A stretch of DNA of 64,000 nucleotides from Dysgonamonadaceae bacterium (GTDB taxonomy: Bacteria > Bacteroidota > Bacteroidia > Bacteroidales > Azobacteroidaceae). A program made the translations under genes and the position numbers. Under the pieces are notes generated by a model. That model did not search any database. It saw nothing but the letters and a program-made list of their open reading frames with translations, and was not told the DNA's origin. Location of the stretch: the NCBI GenBank assembly GCA_031253625.1, contig JAIRVZ010000032.1, positions 1-64,000 of the forward strand, read 5' to 3'. Numbering within the stretch: position 1 is the stretch's first letter; every line of letters starts with the position of its first letter. Of the stretch, positions 1 to 9,442 are shown piece after piece.

Positions 1-19
1 AGTTTGGAACAGTAATCTT

Positions 20-331
20 ATGAATCAACAAATATTCAACGAAATACAAGCTTTGAAACGGCGATTGTTGCCGAATGATAAAGTAATTCTTTTCGGCTCG
101 CAAGCACGTGGAGATGCTCGCCCCGATTCCGATTGGGATTTACTTGTGTTGTTGAATAAAGAAAAAATAACTTACGAAGACGAAAATGCATACGCATATC
201 CATTTGCAGATATGGGATGGAATTATGGAACTTATATAAGTGTAAAGTTATATACCAATAAAGAATGGGAAGAACGTAATTTTATGCCTTTTTATAAAAA
301 TGTATTAAAAGACGGAATTGAAATAAATTAA
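20..331 (+). CDS. Minimal nucleotidyltransferase (MNT/NTase-fold) domain protein
   Basis: ILFGSQARGDARPDSDWDLLV matches the GSxARG...SDxDL NTase motif. Confidence 0.85.
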   Translation: MNQQIFNEIQALKRRLLPNDKVILFGSQARGDARPDSDWDLLVLLNKEKITYEDENAYAYPFADMGWNYGTYISVKLYTNKEWEERNFMPFYKNVLKDGIEIN

Positions 332-333
332 GG

Positions 334-426
334 ATTGTTGTTAAAGAATCTGACATTATTCCCCTTCTTAAACCTGCCGAGAAATTTATTGCTGAAATAG
401 AAAACTTGATAAATAAAAATAAATAA
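334..426 (+). pseudogene. Possible C-terminal remnant of a HEPN-domain partner of the NTase
   Basis: Open frame IVVKESDIIPLLKPAEKFIAEIENLINKNK* directly after the NTase; resembles the HEPN C-terminal helix; no start codon or N-terminal half. Confidence 0.4.
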
Positions 427-540
427 CAATAAAAAAGTAAATTACTGAAAGGATCAAAGATTTTAACCTATGATATAAAATAAAAATCAGTGCTAACAAG
501 CACTAAATAAAACATTTTAGAAAAAAGCGTTAGCTTTTAT

Positions 541-728
541 TCTTGTTATAGAAACTTAGACAATTTCTTAAAGGAGCAAGGGTAGGTGCCGATGCTCACG
601 CCAATTCCGGCGTGGGCTTACTTATTTGCTCCAAAGGTAGTCTAATACCTCTATAACAGATATAGTTAAAGTCCCACGCTTTTGCATTTTAAATAACCTG
701 CCGATTCGGGGCCAGAGGCATCAAAAAA
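541..728 (+). ncRNA. Candidate structured 5'-UTR RNA, copy 1 (unidentified family)
   Basis: Nested stems TGTTATAGA(544-552)/TCTATAACA(650-658), TTAGAC(556-561)/GTCTAA(640-645), GGAGCAA(573-579)/TTGCTCC(626-632), GCTCACGCC(594-602)/GGCGTGGGC(609-617); alternative pairing GCGTGGG(610-616)/CCCACGC(673-679); same architecture at 42051-42228. Confidence 0.6.
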
Positions 729-740
729 TTATTATTATTT

Positions 741-3737
741 ATGAGAAAAAATTTATTTTTACTGCTCTCCTGTAGTCTGATGGCAGTATACGGCTTTGCA
801 CAAACATTTATACCACCGTCAGATGACGTTCCCGGTGTATATGTCTATTCAATTGAAGATGGCAACAGCTTTTCTGGTGCAAATATCATGTTAGGTGATA
901 ATTTCAATGTGTGGCCATGGTCAGCAGGTTGGGATAAAGCTTTCACGCCAGAGAAAGGTGGAACGTACACAATGAAATTCACATTTCAGACTACCGGTTC
1001 ATTTGGAGGTATGCGTGTTCGTTGGATTACTGACAACAACTACGGAATAGACAAAGGAGAACCTTTTACAGTCGGTATGTTTGGTGAAGGCGAAGGTGGT
1101 CCCAACAGATTTACAGCCTTGAACGAAAACAATGCTGTTGCTGATGGTGTTTCTTGTTATTTCACAGGAGGTCCTGCTTATGGAATTGACGAGGAATATA
1201 CTCATATCGTTAACTTCACAATGGATGATGTAGCTGCAGGTGAAAATATCGGCAGTCTTGGTATTCGCGGAGGCGCAGGTGCAAACGCATTTATTGTTAA
1301 TACGATTGTGATTACAGACTCCAAGGGTAATATGCTCGTGAATTATGCAAGAAATCCGGCATCGCAATACTTTAATATTACCGCTACAGCCGGCACAGGA
1401 GGCAGTATTTCTCCAAATGGAGCAATAACAGTCGATTCCGGGGACAATCAAACATTTACTTTTGCACCCAACTCAGGTTATAAAATCAATCGGGTATTAA
1501 TTGATGGAGTAAATAATCCTACAGCCGTTTCTCAAGGAAGTTATACTTTCACAAACGTTACGAAAAATCATACTATTGCTGTTTCTTTTATATCTGACTC
1601 TCTAATAGAAACTGGTTGGTCTTTCGGTTTTGAACCATCAGAAATGGGAGAAGGGATGGAACCATGGATTATTTTAAACTCAAATGGAGCAACATTCGAG
1701 ATTACCAACGACGCAAAAACAGGAAGTGGTGCAATGAAAGTAGATGTAACCGAAACTGCGGATCGAATTTGGAAAGCCCAAATCCAAGCTCCTACTTTTA
1801 AAGTAATTCCAGGGCACACATATAAACTCTCTTTTTGGGCAAAAATGATAGGAGACAGTCCCAGTTGGGTGCGAGTTGCAAGCGAAGATACACCACTCAA
1901 TACTATGGGTGAGGACGTAAGTGCCAGCGGTGCACAATTAGGTTATTATGATGGACCACCTCGACCAAGTGGTTATTGGCCATATATCAATGATATAACA
2001 AATACTTGGCAAGAATTTGTTTATGATAATCTCGTCCCAAATCAAGATGAAGACTTTGATGGTGTTGTAACGTTGAATTTTAACTTCGGAACTCCTGTTG
2101 ATGAGGCAGGTATGTATTATAATCCGGATGTCATTGAGGCTGCTCATAGAATTTATTTTATTGATGATATTACACTTATTGATTTAGAGACAACTCCACC
2201 GGAACCCGAAAAATTTACGATTACCGCTATGGTCGGTGGTGATGCTCATGGTAGTATTTCTCCAAGTGGAACAATAACCGTAAATCGTGGAGACAATCAA
2301 ACATTTACTTTTACTCCAGATGTAGGTCATAAAATCTATAGAGTGCGAATTGATGGAGTAAATAATCTTACAGCTGTTTTGCAAGGAAGTTACACTTTCA
2401 CAAATGTAATAGCAAATCATACTATTGATATTGCTTTTGTCTCTGACACTCCACTTACCGATTGGCCTTTCGGTTTTGAACCATCAGAAATGAGAGAAGG
2501 AATGGAGCCATGTACTATTCTAAACTCAGATGGAGCAACGTTTGAAATTACAAGCGATGCATACATGGGAAATGGGGCATTGAAAGTTAATGTATCTGAA
2601 ACAGCAGATATGGCTTGGAAAGCTCAATTCGTAATCCCATTTTTTAACGTAACTCCGGGACACAAATACAGATTTTCTTTTTGGGCAAAAATGACAGGCA
2701 CGGAACAAAGCTGGTTAAGAGTTTCAAGTGAAGATACGCCACTTGATAATTTTGGAAATGACCTAAGTACCAGCGGTGCACAATTAGGACCGGATTGTTA
2801 TCTTCCGGATTGTCGTGATGCTGATGGTCTACCTGAAATATATTGGCCATTTATTACTAATATCTCAGATACTTGGCAGAAATTTGTTTACGACGATATT
2901 ATTACAAATCAAGAAGGAAACTTTAATGGTGTTGTAACATTGAGTTTCAATTTCGGGACACCTATTAATGAGGATGGAAAGGAATATATGCCGGAGCCTG
3001 TTATTCAGGGTGCTCGGACTTATTTTCTTGATAATATTATGCTTGTCGATTTGAATGCAACTCCTCCAGAACCTGAAAATGTATATCTCACAGTAACAAC
3101 AAATAACAACGATTTGGGAACTGTTTTAGGAGAAGGTTCTTATACCCGAAATTCACAAGTAACAATTTATGCTATTCCAAATATTAATGTTGTTTTTACA
3201 GGTTGGACAGACGGAAATACCGACAATCCTCGAAAAATAATTGTATCGGAAAATTCAACTTTCACAGCTAACTTTGAGGGACGCAATGTCACGGAACTTT
3301 TATCTCAGATTGCAGGATTGGAAACTGATACGGTAATTTATCGTGCACAAATTATAGAATTAAAAACCGATATAGTTGCATTAGAGACCTTCATTAGCAA
3401 TTTGCAAGGATTATTGGACGCTGCAAGTAACACCATTCTTGATTTACAAGAACAGTTAGACGAGTTGGAAAATCAATTAAAAGAATGCAAGGAAGGTAAT
3501 TCAGCCCCGCCATTAAAAGTTGAATCGTTGCAATTATATCCTAATCCTGCCACAGATCATATTACTATTTCAGGGTTAAAAGGGAATGAAATACTTCGTT
3601 TTTACGACATTAATGGCATCTTATTATTTAGTAAAGAGGCTATGCAAGAAACGGAAAATATTTCAATAAACCATTTACCGGCAGGTATATATTTGGTAAG
3701 AATAGGTAATAGTGCAATAAGAGTAATGAAGAAATAA
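741..3737 (+). CDS. Secreted multidomain protein: duplicated CBM-like modules, InlB-like repeats, coiled coil, T9SS type A C-terminal sorting domain
   Basis: Signal peptide; two ~200-aa repeats (WxFGFEPSEMxEGMEP...); repeated TITAxxGGxxGSISPxGTITVxxGDNQTFTFxP; C-term LQLYPNPATDHITISG...LPAGIYLVRI. Confidence 0.85.
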   Translation: MRKNLFLLLSCSLMAVYGFAQTFIPPSDDVPGVYVYSIEDGNSFSGANIMLGDNFNVWPWSAGWDKAFTPEKGGTYTMKFTFQTTGSFGGMRVRWITDNNYGIDKGEPFTVGMFGEGEGGPNRFTALNENNAVADGVSCYFTGGPAYGIDEEYTHIVNFTMDDVAAGENIGSLGIRGGAGANAFIVNTIVITDSKGNMLVNYARNPASQYFNITATAGTGGSISPNGAITVDSGDNQTFTFAPNSGYKINRVLIDGVNNPTAVSQGSYTFTNVTKNHTIAVSFISDSLIETGWSFGFEPSEMGEGMEPWIILNSNGATFEITNDAKTGSGAMKVDVTETADRIWKAQIQAPTFKVIPGHTYKLSFWAKMIGDSPSWVRVASEDTPLNTMGEDVSASGAQLGYYDGPPRPSGYWPYINDITNTWQEFVYDNLVPNQDEDFDGVVTLNFNFGTPVDEAGMYYNPDVIEAAHRIYFIDDITLIDLETTPPEPEKFTITAMVGGDAHGSISPSGTITVNRGDNQTFTFTPDVGHKIYRVRIDGVNNLTAVLQGSYTFTNVIANHTIDIAFVSDTPLTDWPFGFEPSEMREGMEPCTILNSDGATFEITSDAYMGNGALKVNVSETADMAWKAQFVIPFFNVTPGHKYRFSFWAKMTGTEQSWLRVSSEDTPLDNFGNDLSTSGAQLGPDCYLPDCRDADGLPEIYWPFITNISDTWQKFVYDDIITNQEGNFNGVVTLSFNFGTPINEDGKEYMPEPVIQGARTYFLDNIMLVDLNATPPEPENVYLTVTTNNNDLGTVLGEGSYTRNSQVTIYAIPNINVVFTGWTDGNTDNPRKIIVSENSTFTANFEGRNVTELLSQIAGLETDTVIYRAQIIELKTDIVALETFISNLQGLLDAASNTILDLQEQLDELENQLKECKEGNSAPPLKVESLQLYPNPATDHITISGLKGNEILRFYDINGILLFSKEAMQETENISINHLPAGIYLVRIGNSAIRVMKK

Positions 3738-3864
3738 ATTACCCTATAATTAATTTTACCAATCTCGAAGACTTGCTCAATTCTATACCATAGTCTTGGA
3801 CAAGTCTTTTTTTTCCATAGATTATAATATGTTTTTTACTACTTTTGTGGAAAATTTTACACTA

Positions 3865-4992
3865 ATGAAACGTATTCTATTTTTAATTTCATTTTTTTGC
3901 ATTTCATCTCTTTCATTTGGACAACAGCCGGCATCTGTATGTGAATTGGGATTTAGTTATACCATTAGCCGTCAGAATAACTGGGGATTCAGCAAGCCTG
4001 TCGTAACGTCTGTTCACATTGGTTCTCCGGCAGAAAAAGCAGGATTGAAAATAAATGATATTATCGAAAGAATCGACGGACAACCTTCCGACCGATATTA
4101 TTCGGATGCTATTTTTGCCCTACTGCATGAAGAAAGATATATCAAGTTGATAGTTAGTAATTTAGGGTATAGAAACAAAGAATTAATCTTCTCGAAAGAT
4201 TGCGATTTGATGGATGCCGTCAGTGAAAAACAGATGGCTTCCGATTTGGCTCCTTATAGTTTGGGAAATGTTGAGGAGAAAGTTTTTATTCGCAATTTCA
4301 AAACTACGGTAACACAATCTCCTCAAATCAATTTCTTGAATTATAAAACCTTTGGATTTAAAGAAAATGCACATCAAAACAATTCTGATAAATTTCTGAA
4401 CAATCGAATTAAAATGGTTTTAGAGAAAAGAGGGCTGATTTATAGTGCGAAAAATCCAAATTTATTTATTTCAACAAATGTATTGTCTTATAAAGAAGGA
4501 GAAGAATTTGTTCGCATTACAATTAGCTTTATAGATCCAAGATATTCAACGGAAGAAGAACCTTATATTATTTGGCAATGCACAGCTAAGGATTATGAAA
4601 TCATTCCTGATTCTGATATTTCTCTTATGTTGATGCAATATCCTTTCCCTCAAACATTTGATGAGGCGCGTTTTCGTCACTTCAAGAAAAAATATAATTA
4701 TACGGGCATCATCTACGATATGAATAATTTCCGGAAGATTTTTTATGTCGACCCGGTTTCTCCCGCATCATTAGCCGGAGTTGAAACCGGTGATGTGATT
4801 CTGAAAATAAATAATATCAAAATGGTCGAAAATTTTAAGAGACAAGGATATAATAAAGTATTTTCTTATTTATTCGACTTCAAACCTTATCAAATTAATT
4901 TCATTTCATTCAAGTTGAAAAGAGGGAAGAAACAGTTCAATATTCAAGTCGAGCCAATAACGATGGAATATGAACAGTTCGAAATTTTTTAG
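3865..4992 (+). CDS. PDZ-domain-containing secreted protein
   Basis: Start at MKRILFLISFF (signal peptide); two PDZ-like segments (VHIGSPAEKAGLKINDIIERIDG; VDPVSPASLAGVETGDVILKIN). Confidence 0.7.
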   Translation: MKRILFLISFFCISSLSFGQQPASVCELGFSYTISRQNNWGFSKPVVTSVHIGSPAEKAGLKINDIIERIDGQPSDRYYSDAIFALLHEERYIKLIVSNLGYRNKELIFSKDCDLMDAVSEKQMASDLAPYSLGNVEEKVFIRNFKTTVTQSPQINFLNYKTFGFKENAHQNNSDKFLNNRIKMVLEKRGLIYSAKNPNLFISTNVLSYKEGEEFVRITISFIDPRYSTEEEPYIIWQCTAKDYEIIPDSDISLMLMQYPFPQTFDEARFRHFKKKYNYTGIIYDMNNFRKIFYVDPVSPASLAGVETGDVILKINNIKMVENFKRQGYNKVFSYLFDFKPYQINFISFKLKRGKKQFNIQVEPITMEYEQFEIF

Positions 4993-5017
4993 AGATAATA
5001 TCCTTGCAAATAAAAAT

Positions 5018-5060
5018 GAAAGAACCCCAAAAGTTTTTATCTAACTTTTGGGGTTCTTTC
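5018..5060. terminator. Bidirectional intrinsic terminator between convergent genes
   Basis: GAAAGAACCCCAAAAGTT / AACTTTTGGGGTTCTTTC, 18-bp perfect stem, 7-nt loop. Confidence 0.85.
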
Positions 5061-5066
5061 AAATAT

Positions 5067-6644
5067 TCAAGACGAAAGAGATTCTTCGTCTTTCATGTCA
5101 AATTCATTTTTATCCCAATCAAAAAATTTATATTCCAAAAAACCTAAGCTTTGATCGGGTATAATTTTCATACTCAGGGAATACTTCATTTTCCATTTCA
5201 TTTTAAGAGAAAAGAATCCCTGATTCACAAATGCTGCAATGTAAGGATGTACATGCAATTTGAATTTCTTCACTTTCAAATTTTCGACCACATTTTTGAT
5301 TTGCTCTTCCAATGTATCGGTAAACAAGATGGAAGATTGGATTTCACCTTTACCGAAACAGGTAGGGCAAGTTTCTGCCGTATTGAAATCCATTGCTGGG
5401 CGTACGCGCTGGCGGGTAATTTGCATCAAACCGAACTTGCTCAACGGAAGGATATTGTGTCGGGCACGATCTAACGCCATGGCATTACGCATGTGTTCGT
5501 ATAATTTATTGCGATTTTCGGATTCGTGCATATCGATAAAGTCGATAACAATAATCCCTCCCATATCGCGGAGTCGCAACTGACGAGCAATTTCGTCGGC
5601 AGCTGCAATGTTTACATCAATGGCCGTGTTTTCTTGTCCCGTACTCGATTTAGAACGGTTTCCGCTATTTACGTCAATAACATGCATCGCTTCGGTAGAT
5701 TCGACAATCAGATAGGCTCCGCTTTTGAACGTGACTGTTTTTCTGAAACCTGATTTAATCTGTTTGGTTATCGCGAAGTTGTCGAAAATAGGAAGTTCTC
5801 CTGAGTAATGTTCAATAATTCCTTTTCGATCCGGTGCAATAATGCTGACATAATCGTGTATTTCGTTATACACATCTTGGTCATTAACATAAATGTGTTC
5901 AAACGAAGGATTAAAAATATCACGGAGCAAAGCGACCGCCCTTCCTGTTTCTTCAAAAACGAGTGAAGGAACTTTGGCTTTCAGCAATTTCCCCATGTTA
6001 TCATCCCAACGTTTGACAAGTGTTCTCAACTCGGTATCTAATTCAGCCACCTTTTTTCCTTCGGCAGAAGTGCGAACGATAACTCCAAAATTTTTCGGTT
6101 TAATACTCAAAATCAATTGTCGGAGTCGTGCGCGTTCTTCATTCGATTTAATTTTCTGAGAAACAGAAACTTTGTCTCCAAAAGGAATCGCAACCAAAAA
6201 ACGTCCTGCAAAAGATATTTCGGACGTGAGGCGCGGGCCTTTGGTAGAAATCGGCTCTTTGGCTATTTGCACCAGAACTTCATCGTTCTGAGTAAGTAGA
6301 TCGGTAATACTTCCTTCTTTGGGTATTTCCGAATTCCGTTGCATTTTCCCGATAGCCGGTAATTTCTTCTTTTCGGCAGAAGAAACTGTTTTTAAAAATT
6401 TTTGAAGTGTACTGAAATTAGAACCTAAGTCCTGATAGTGAAGAAAAGCATCTTTTGAATATCCTACATCAATAAAGGCAGCATTCAAGCCGGGCATCAG
6501 TTTCTTAACTTTGCCTAAATAAACGTCTCCTACCGCAAATGAAACATTGCGCGCTTCTTTTTGGATTTCAACCAATTTCTTGTCTTCCAAAACAGCGATT
6601 GATATTTCTTTGGGTTGGACGTCGATGACTAATTCGCTAACCAC
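5067..6644 (-). CDS. rng: Ribonuclease E/G family
   Basis: MVSELVIDVQPKEISIAVLEDKKLVEI, S1 region GDVYLGKVKKLMPGLNAAFIDVG, VIDVNSG, IIVIDFIDM, CPTCFGKG. Confidence 0.93.
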   Translation of the reverse strand: MVSELVIDVQPKEISIAVLEDKKLVEIQKEARNVSFAVGDVYLGKVKKLMPGLNAAFIDVGYSKDAFLHYQDLGSNFSTLQKFLKTVSSAEKKKLPAIGKMQRNSEIPKEGSITDLLTQNDEVLVQIAKEPISTKGPRLTSEISFAGRFLVAIPFGDKVSVSQKIKSNEERARLRQLILSIKPKNFGVIVRTSAEGKKVAELDTELRTLVKRWDDNMGKLLKAKVPSLVFEETGRAVALLRDIFNPSFEHIYVNDQDVYNEIHDYVSIIAPDRKGIIEHYSGELPIFDNFAITKQIKSGFRKTVTFKSGAYLIVESTEAMHVIDVNSGNRSKSSTGQENTAIDVNIAAADEIARQLRLRDMGGIIVIDFIDMHESENRNKLYEHMRNAMALDRARHNILPLSKFGLMQITRQRVRPAMDFNTAETCPTCFGKGEIQSSILFTDTLEEQIKNVVENLKVKKFKLHVHPYIAAFVNQGFFSLKMKWKMKYSLSMKIIPDQSLGFLEYKFFDWDKNEFDMKDEESLSS

Positions 6645-6680
6645 AATGTTTTTATTTATTTTAAAAGATGAATAATCCAG

Positions 6681-6760
6681 TTGAAAGTTGAAAGTTGAAA
6701 ATTGAAAGTTAAAGATATATTTGGTTTCTTAACTTTCAATTTTCAACTTTCAATTTTCAA
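6681..6760. repeat. Near-perfect inverted repeat of TTGAAA(A/G)-type units upstream of rng
   Basis: TTGAAAGTTGAAAGTTGAAAATTGAAAGTTAA vs revcomp of TTAACTTTCAATTTTCAACTTTCAATTTTCAA: 31/32 match. Confidence 0.85.
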
Positions 6761-6776
6761 TTAATAAAGAATAAAC

Positions 6777-6869
6777 TTATTTTTTCTTTTTATGTCTATT
6801 CTTTCTTAGTCTTTTTTTCCGTTTATGGGTAGACATTTTATGTCTTTTCCTTTTTTTACCGCTTGGCAT
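6777..6869 (-). CDS. 30-aa basic AURKAIP1/COX24-domain (mS38/bS22-like) protein, below the ORF-track cutoff
   Basis: ATG..TAA encodes MPSGKKRKRHKMSTHKRKKRLRKNRHKKKK. Confidence 0.85.
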   Translation of the reverse strand: MPSGKKRKRHKMSTHKRKKRLRKNRHKKKK

Positions 6870-6899
6870 TGTTCAATAATTTAATTATTAGTACTCGAT

Positions 6900-7196
6900 T
6901 TATTTTTTCTTGCCGTCTAAGTTATTTCTCAACTTTTCAGAGAAATACTGAGATGGTTTGAAAGTAGGAACAAAGCGTTCCGGGATAATGATAGTTGTTT
7001 CATTTTGGATGTCGCGCGCTGCTTTAGCTGCTCTTTTTTTAACAACGAATGAACCGAATCCACGCAAATAAACGTTTTTACCTTCGGTCATAGAAGCCAT
7101 AACTTCATCCATAAACGCCTCAACAATACTGAGGACAGTACTTCTGTCAACACCTGTGTTCTTAGCAATTCCGCTAACAATATCAGCTTTTGTCAT
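6900..7196 (-). CDS. HU/IHF family DNA-binding protein
   Basis: MTKADIVSGIAKNTGVDRSTV...GKNVYLRGFGSFVVKKRAAKAARD. Confidence 0.93.
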   Translation of the reverse strand: MTKADIVSGIAKNTGVDRSTVLSIVEAFMDEVMASMTEGKNVYLRGFGSFVVKKRAAKAARDIQNETTIIIPERFVPTFKPSQYFSEKLRNNLDGKKK

Positions 7197-7241
7197 GATT
7201 TAAATGTTTAATATTTAATGTATTAGTTTTTTTTCGGACTG

Positions 7242-7249
7242 CAAATATA
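7242..7249 (-). promoter_or_regulatory. Bacteroidetes -7 element (TATATTTG) upstream of the HU gene
   Basis: CAAATATA on + strand. Confidence 0.55.
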
Positions 7250-7314
7250 CGGCTTTTTATCGAACTGAGAAAAAATTCTTTATCTATTTTCAAAATTAAC
7301 TATAAATAAAAAAA

Positions 7315-7818
7315 TTACCTCATATCTTTTAGGAAAAACTGCAATTCCTGACGGGCTAAAAAGATTCTACTTTTAATTGTTCCTAACGGCAGATTCAAGT
7401 TTTCAGAAATTTCATTATATTTATACCCGCTAACGTACATAGAAAACGGTAATTTCAGTTCATTGGTTAAAGAAGTAATAGCATTATTGATTTCCTTAAT
7501 TGTAAAAGCACCTTCGGGAGTATCTAAGCCGGAACCTTGAGGGAGATTCAGGTGATAAAAATTTCCGGTTTGGTCTATGACAGTCTGATTACGAACAATT
7601 TTTCTGTAATTATTAATGAAAATATTACGCATAATTGTTAATACCCAACCTTTAAAGTTGGTATTGTCAATATATTTTTTGTAGTTATCTAACGCTTTTA
7701 GGGTGGTGTCTTGCAGTAAGTCTTCGGCATCATCTTTGTTAGCTGTCAGTATCATTGCGAATCTGAGCATATTATCTTGCATGCTCATAATTTTATTTTG
7801 AAACTGTAATGCATTCAT
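7315..7818 (-). CDS. RNA polymerase sigma factor, ECF type
   Basis: DAEDLLQDTTLKALDNY (region 2), LPLGTIKSRIFLARQEL (region 4). Confidence 0.9.
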   Translation of the reverse strand: MNALQFQNKIMSMQDNMLRFAMILTANKDDAEDLLQDTTLKALDNYKKYIDNTNFKGWVLTIMRNIFINNYRKIVRNQTVIDQTGNFYHLNLPQGSGLDTPEGAFTIKEINNAITSLTNELKLPFSMYVSGYKYNEISENLNLPLGTIKSRIFLARQELQFFLKDMR

Positions 7819-7855
7819 GATTGCAAAATTCTTAAGCGTGTAATTAATTATGCTG

Positions 7856-7863
7856 CAAATGTA
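7856..7863 (-). promoter_or_regulatory. Bacteroidetes -7 element (TACATTTG) upstream of the sigma factor
   Basis: CAAATGTA on + strand. Confidence 0.5.
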
Positions 7864-8023
7864 AGAATCTTTATGATAGTGGTATTATTACAAGTGTTAA
7901 TTAAAGCAAAAACTTTCATATTTGTGTATTTTTTTGGTACTTTTGTTGTGATTTTAACAACTGCAAAAAAGCGTTTAATTATTAATAGCCAGTTTTTTAC
8001 GAATAAAAATTATATAAAATTAT

Positions 8024-9400
8024 ATGAAAACTCATTTATCATTTTTTTTCGCGTTATTTTTCCTTTCCGGATATGTTTTTGCTGAGAATTCCGTACCTCT
8101 TGTTTATCAGATTACTATTGACAAAGAGATAAATCCTACCAGTCGGATTTACCTCCTAAACGGATTGAAAGAGGCCAAAAAATTGAATGCCGATCAGGTG
8201 CTTTTACGTTTAAACACATACGGAGGTTCTGTGGTCGATGCCGATTCGATGAGATCTGCCATATTGTACAATCCGATTCCTGTTTCGGTTTTTATTGATA
8301 ACAATGCAGCCTCTGCCGGTGCTTTAATCTCTATCGCTTGTGAAAATATATATATGCGAAGAGGGGCCAATATTGGTGCGGCAACAGTAGTAAATACAAC
8401 GGGAGAACAAATGCCTGATAAATACCAATCATATATGCGCTCAACCATCCGGGCGACGGCCGAAGCACATGGAAAAGACACCATTTTTTCAAAGAAAGAC
8501 ACTATATTGGTATGGAAACGCGACCCGCGTATTGCAGAGGCCATGGTAGATGGTTCGATTTACATTCCAAATGTGGTCGACAGTGGAAAAGTTTTGACAC
8601 TTACAGCACAAGAGGCCCTAAAATTAGGATTTTGCGATGGCATTGCCGAATCTGTTCATGAGGTGATTACCAAGTTCATGGGATATCCTGAATATAAATT
8701 GGTAGAATACAAACCTTCTGGTTACGATAACCTGAAAGGATTTCTGATGAATCCTGCATTTCAGGCTATATTAATTATGCTTATCATTGCTGGAATTTAT
8801 TTCGAATTGCAATCTCCCGGTGTAGGAATTCCTTCCATTGTCGCCGTCACTGCTGCAATCCTATATTTTGCACCGTTATATATGGATGGTTTAGTCCAAA
8901 ATTGGGAAATTATCGTTTTTATTATCGGGATTATTTTAATCGGGGTGGAAATATTCATAATTCCCGGATTCGGAGTTACAGGTATCGCGGGAATTGTATT
9001 GATAGTAACGGGATTAAGTTTTGCGCTGTTGGATAACGACGGTCTTTCTTTCAAGGAAGTCCAAGCACCTGATCTTTCTCGTTCGGTATTGACGGTTTTA
9101 TCCGGCATAGTACTCGGTTTTGTTCTTATGATTTATCTTTCTTCTAAAATAGGGAGCAAGGGAATATTCCGGAAAATCGCATTAACCACCGATTTGGAAA
9201 ACTCCATATCCATTGATACCGAAGTGAAGACATTAGTCGGAGCCGAAGGTGAAGCTGTAACGGTTTTACGTCCATCGGGAAAAATCATGGTTAATAATGA
9301 AATATATGATGCCGTTTCTGAAATCGGATTCATAGAAAAAGGAACCAAAATAAAAGTAAACAAGGTTGAAAGCGCACAATTTTATGTAGAGCCGGTGTAA
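8024..9400 (+). CDS. NfeD family ClpP-class membrane serine protease
   Basis: LLRLNTYGGSVVDADSMRSAI, NNAASAGALISIACENIYMRRGANIGAA, C-term OB domain LVGAEGEAVTVLRPSGKIMV. Confidence 0.88.
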   Translation: MKTHLSFFFALFFLSGYVFAENSVPLVYQITIDKEINPTSRIYLLNGLKEAKKLNADQVLLRLNTYGGSVVDADSMRSAILYNPIPVSVFIDNNAASAGALISIACENIYMRRGANIGAATVVNTTGEQMPDKYQSYMRSTIRATAEAHGKDTIFSKKDTILVWKRDPRIAEAMVDGSIYIPNVVDSGKVLTLTAQEALKLGFCDGIAESVHEVITKFMGYPEYKLVEYKPSGYDNLKGFLMNPAFQAILIMLIIAGIYFELQSPGVGIPSIVAVTAAILYFAPLYMDGLVQNWEIIVFIIGIILIGVEIFIIPGFGVTGIAGIVLIVTGLSFALLDNDGLSFKEVQAPDLSRSVLTVLSGIVLGFVLMIYLSSKIGSKGIFRKIALTTDLENSISIDTEVKTLVGAEGEAVTVLRPSGKIMVNNEIYDAVSEIGFIEKGTKIKVNKVESAQFYVEPV

Positions 9401-9406
9401 AATTAT

Positions 9407-9414
9407 TATCTTTG
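9407..9414 (+). promoter_or_regulatory. Bacteroidetes -7 element (TATCTTTG) upstream of apgM
   Basis: TATCTTTG ~40 nt before the start. Confidence 0.5.
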
Positions 9415-9442
9415 TACGGTTTTCGTAAAATTGACTTACATA

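Noticed and set aside
999-1451. 150-aa minus ORF inside the T9SS protein
   Set aside because: Low-complexity antisense frame; no recognisable domain.
7873-8085. 70-aa hydrophobic ORF before the NfeD gene
   Set aside because: AT-rich intergenic frame overlapping the NfeD start; no support.
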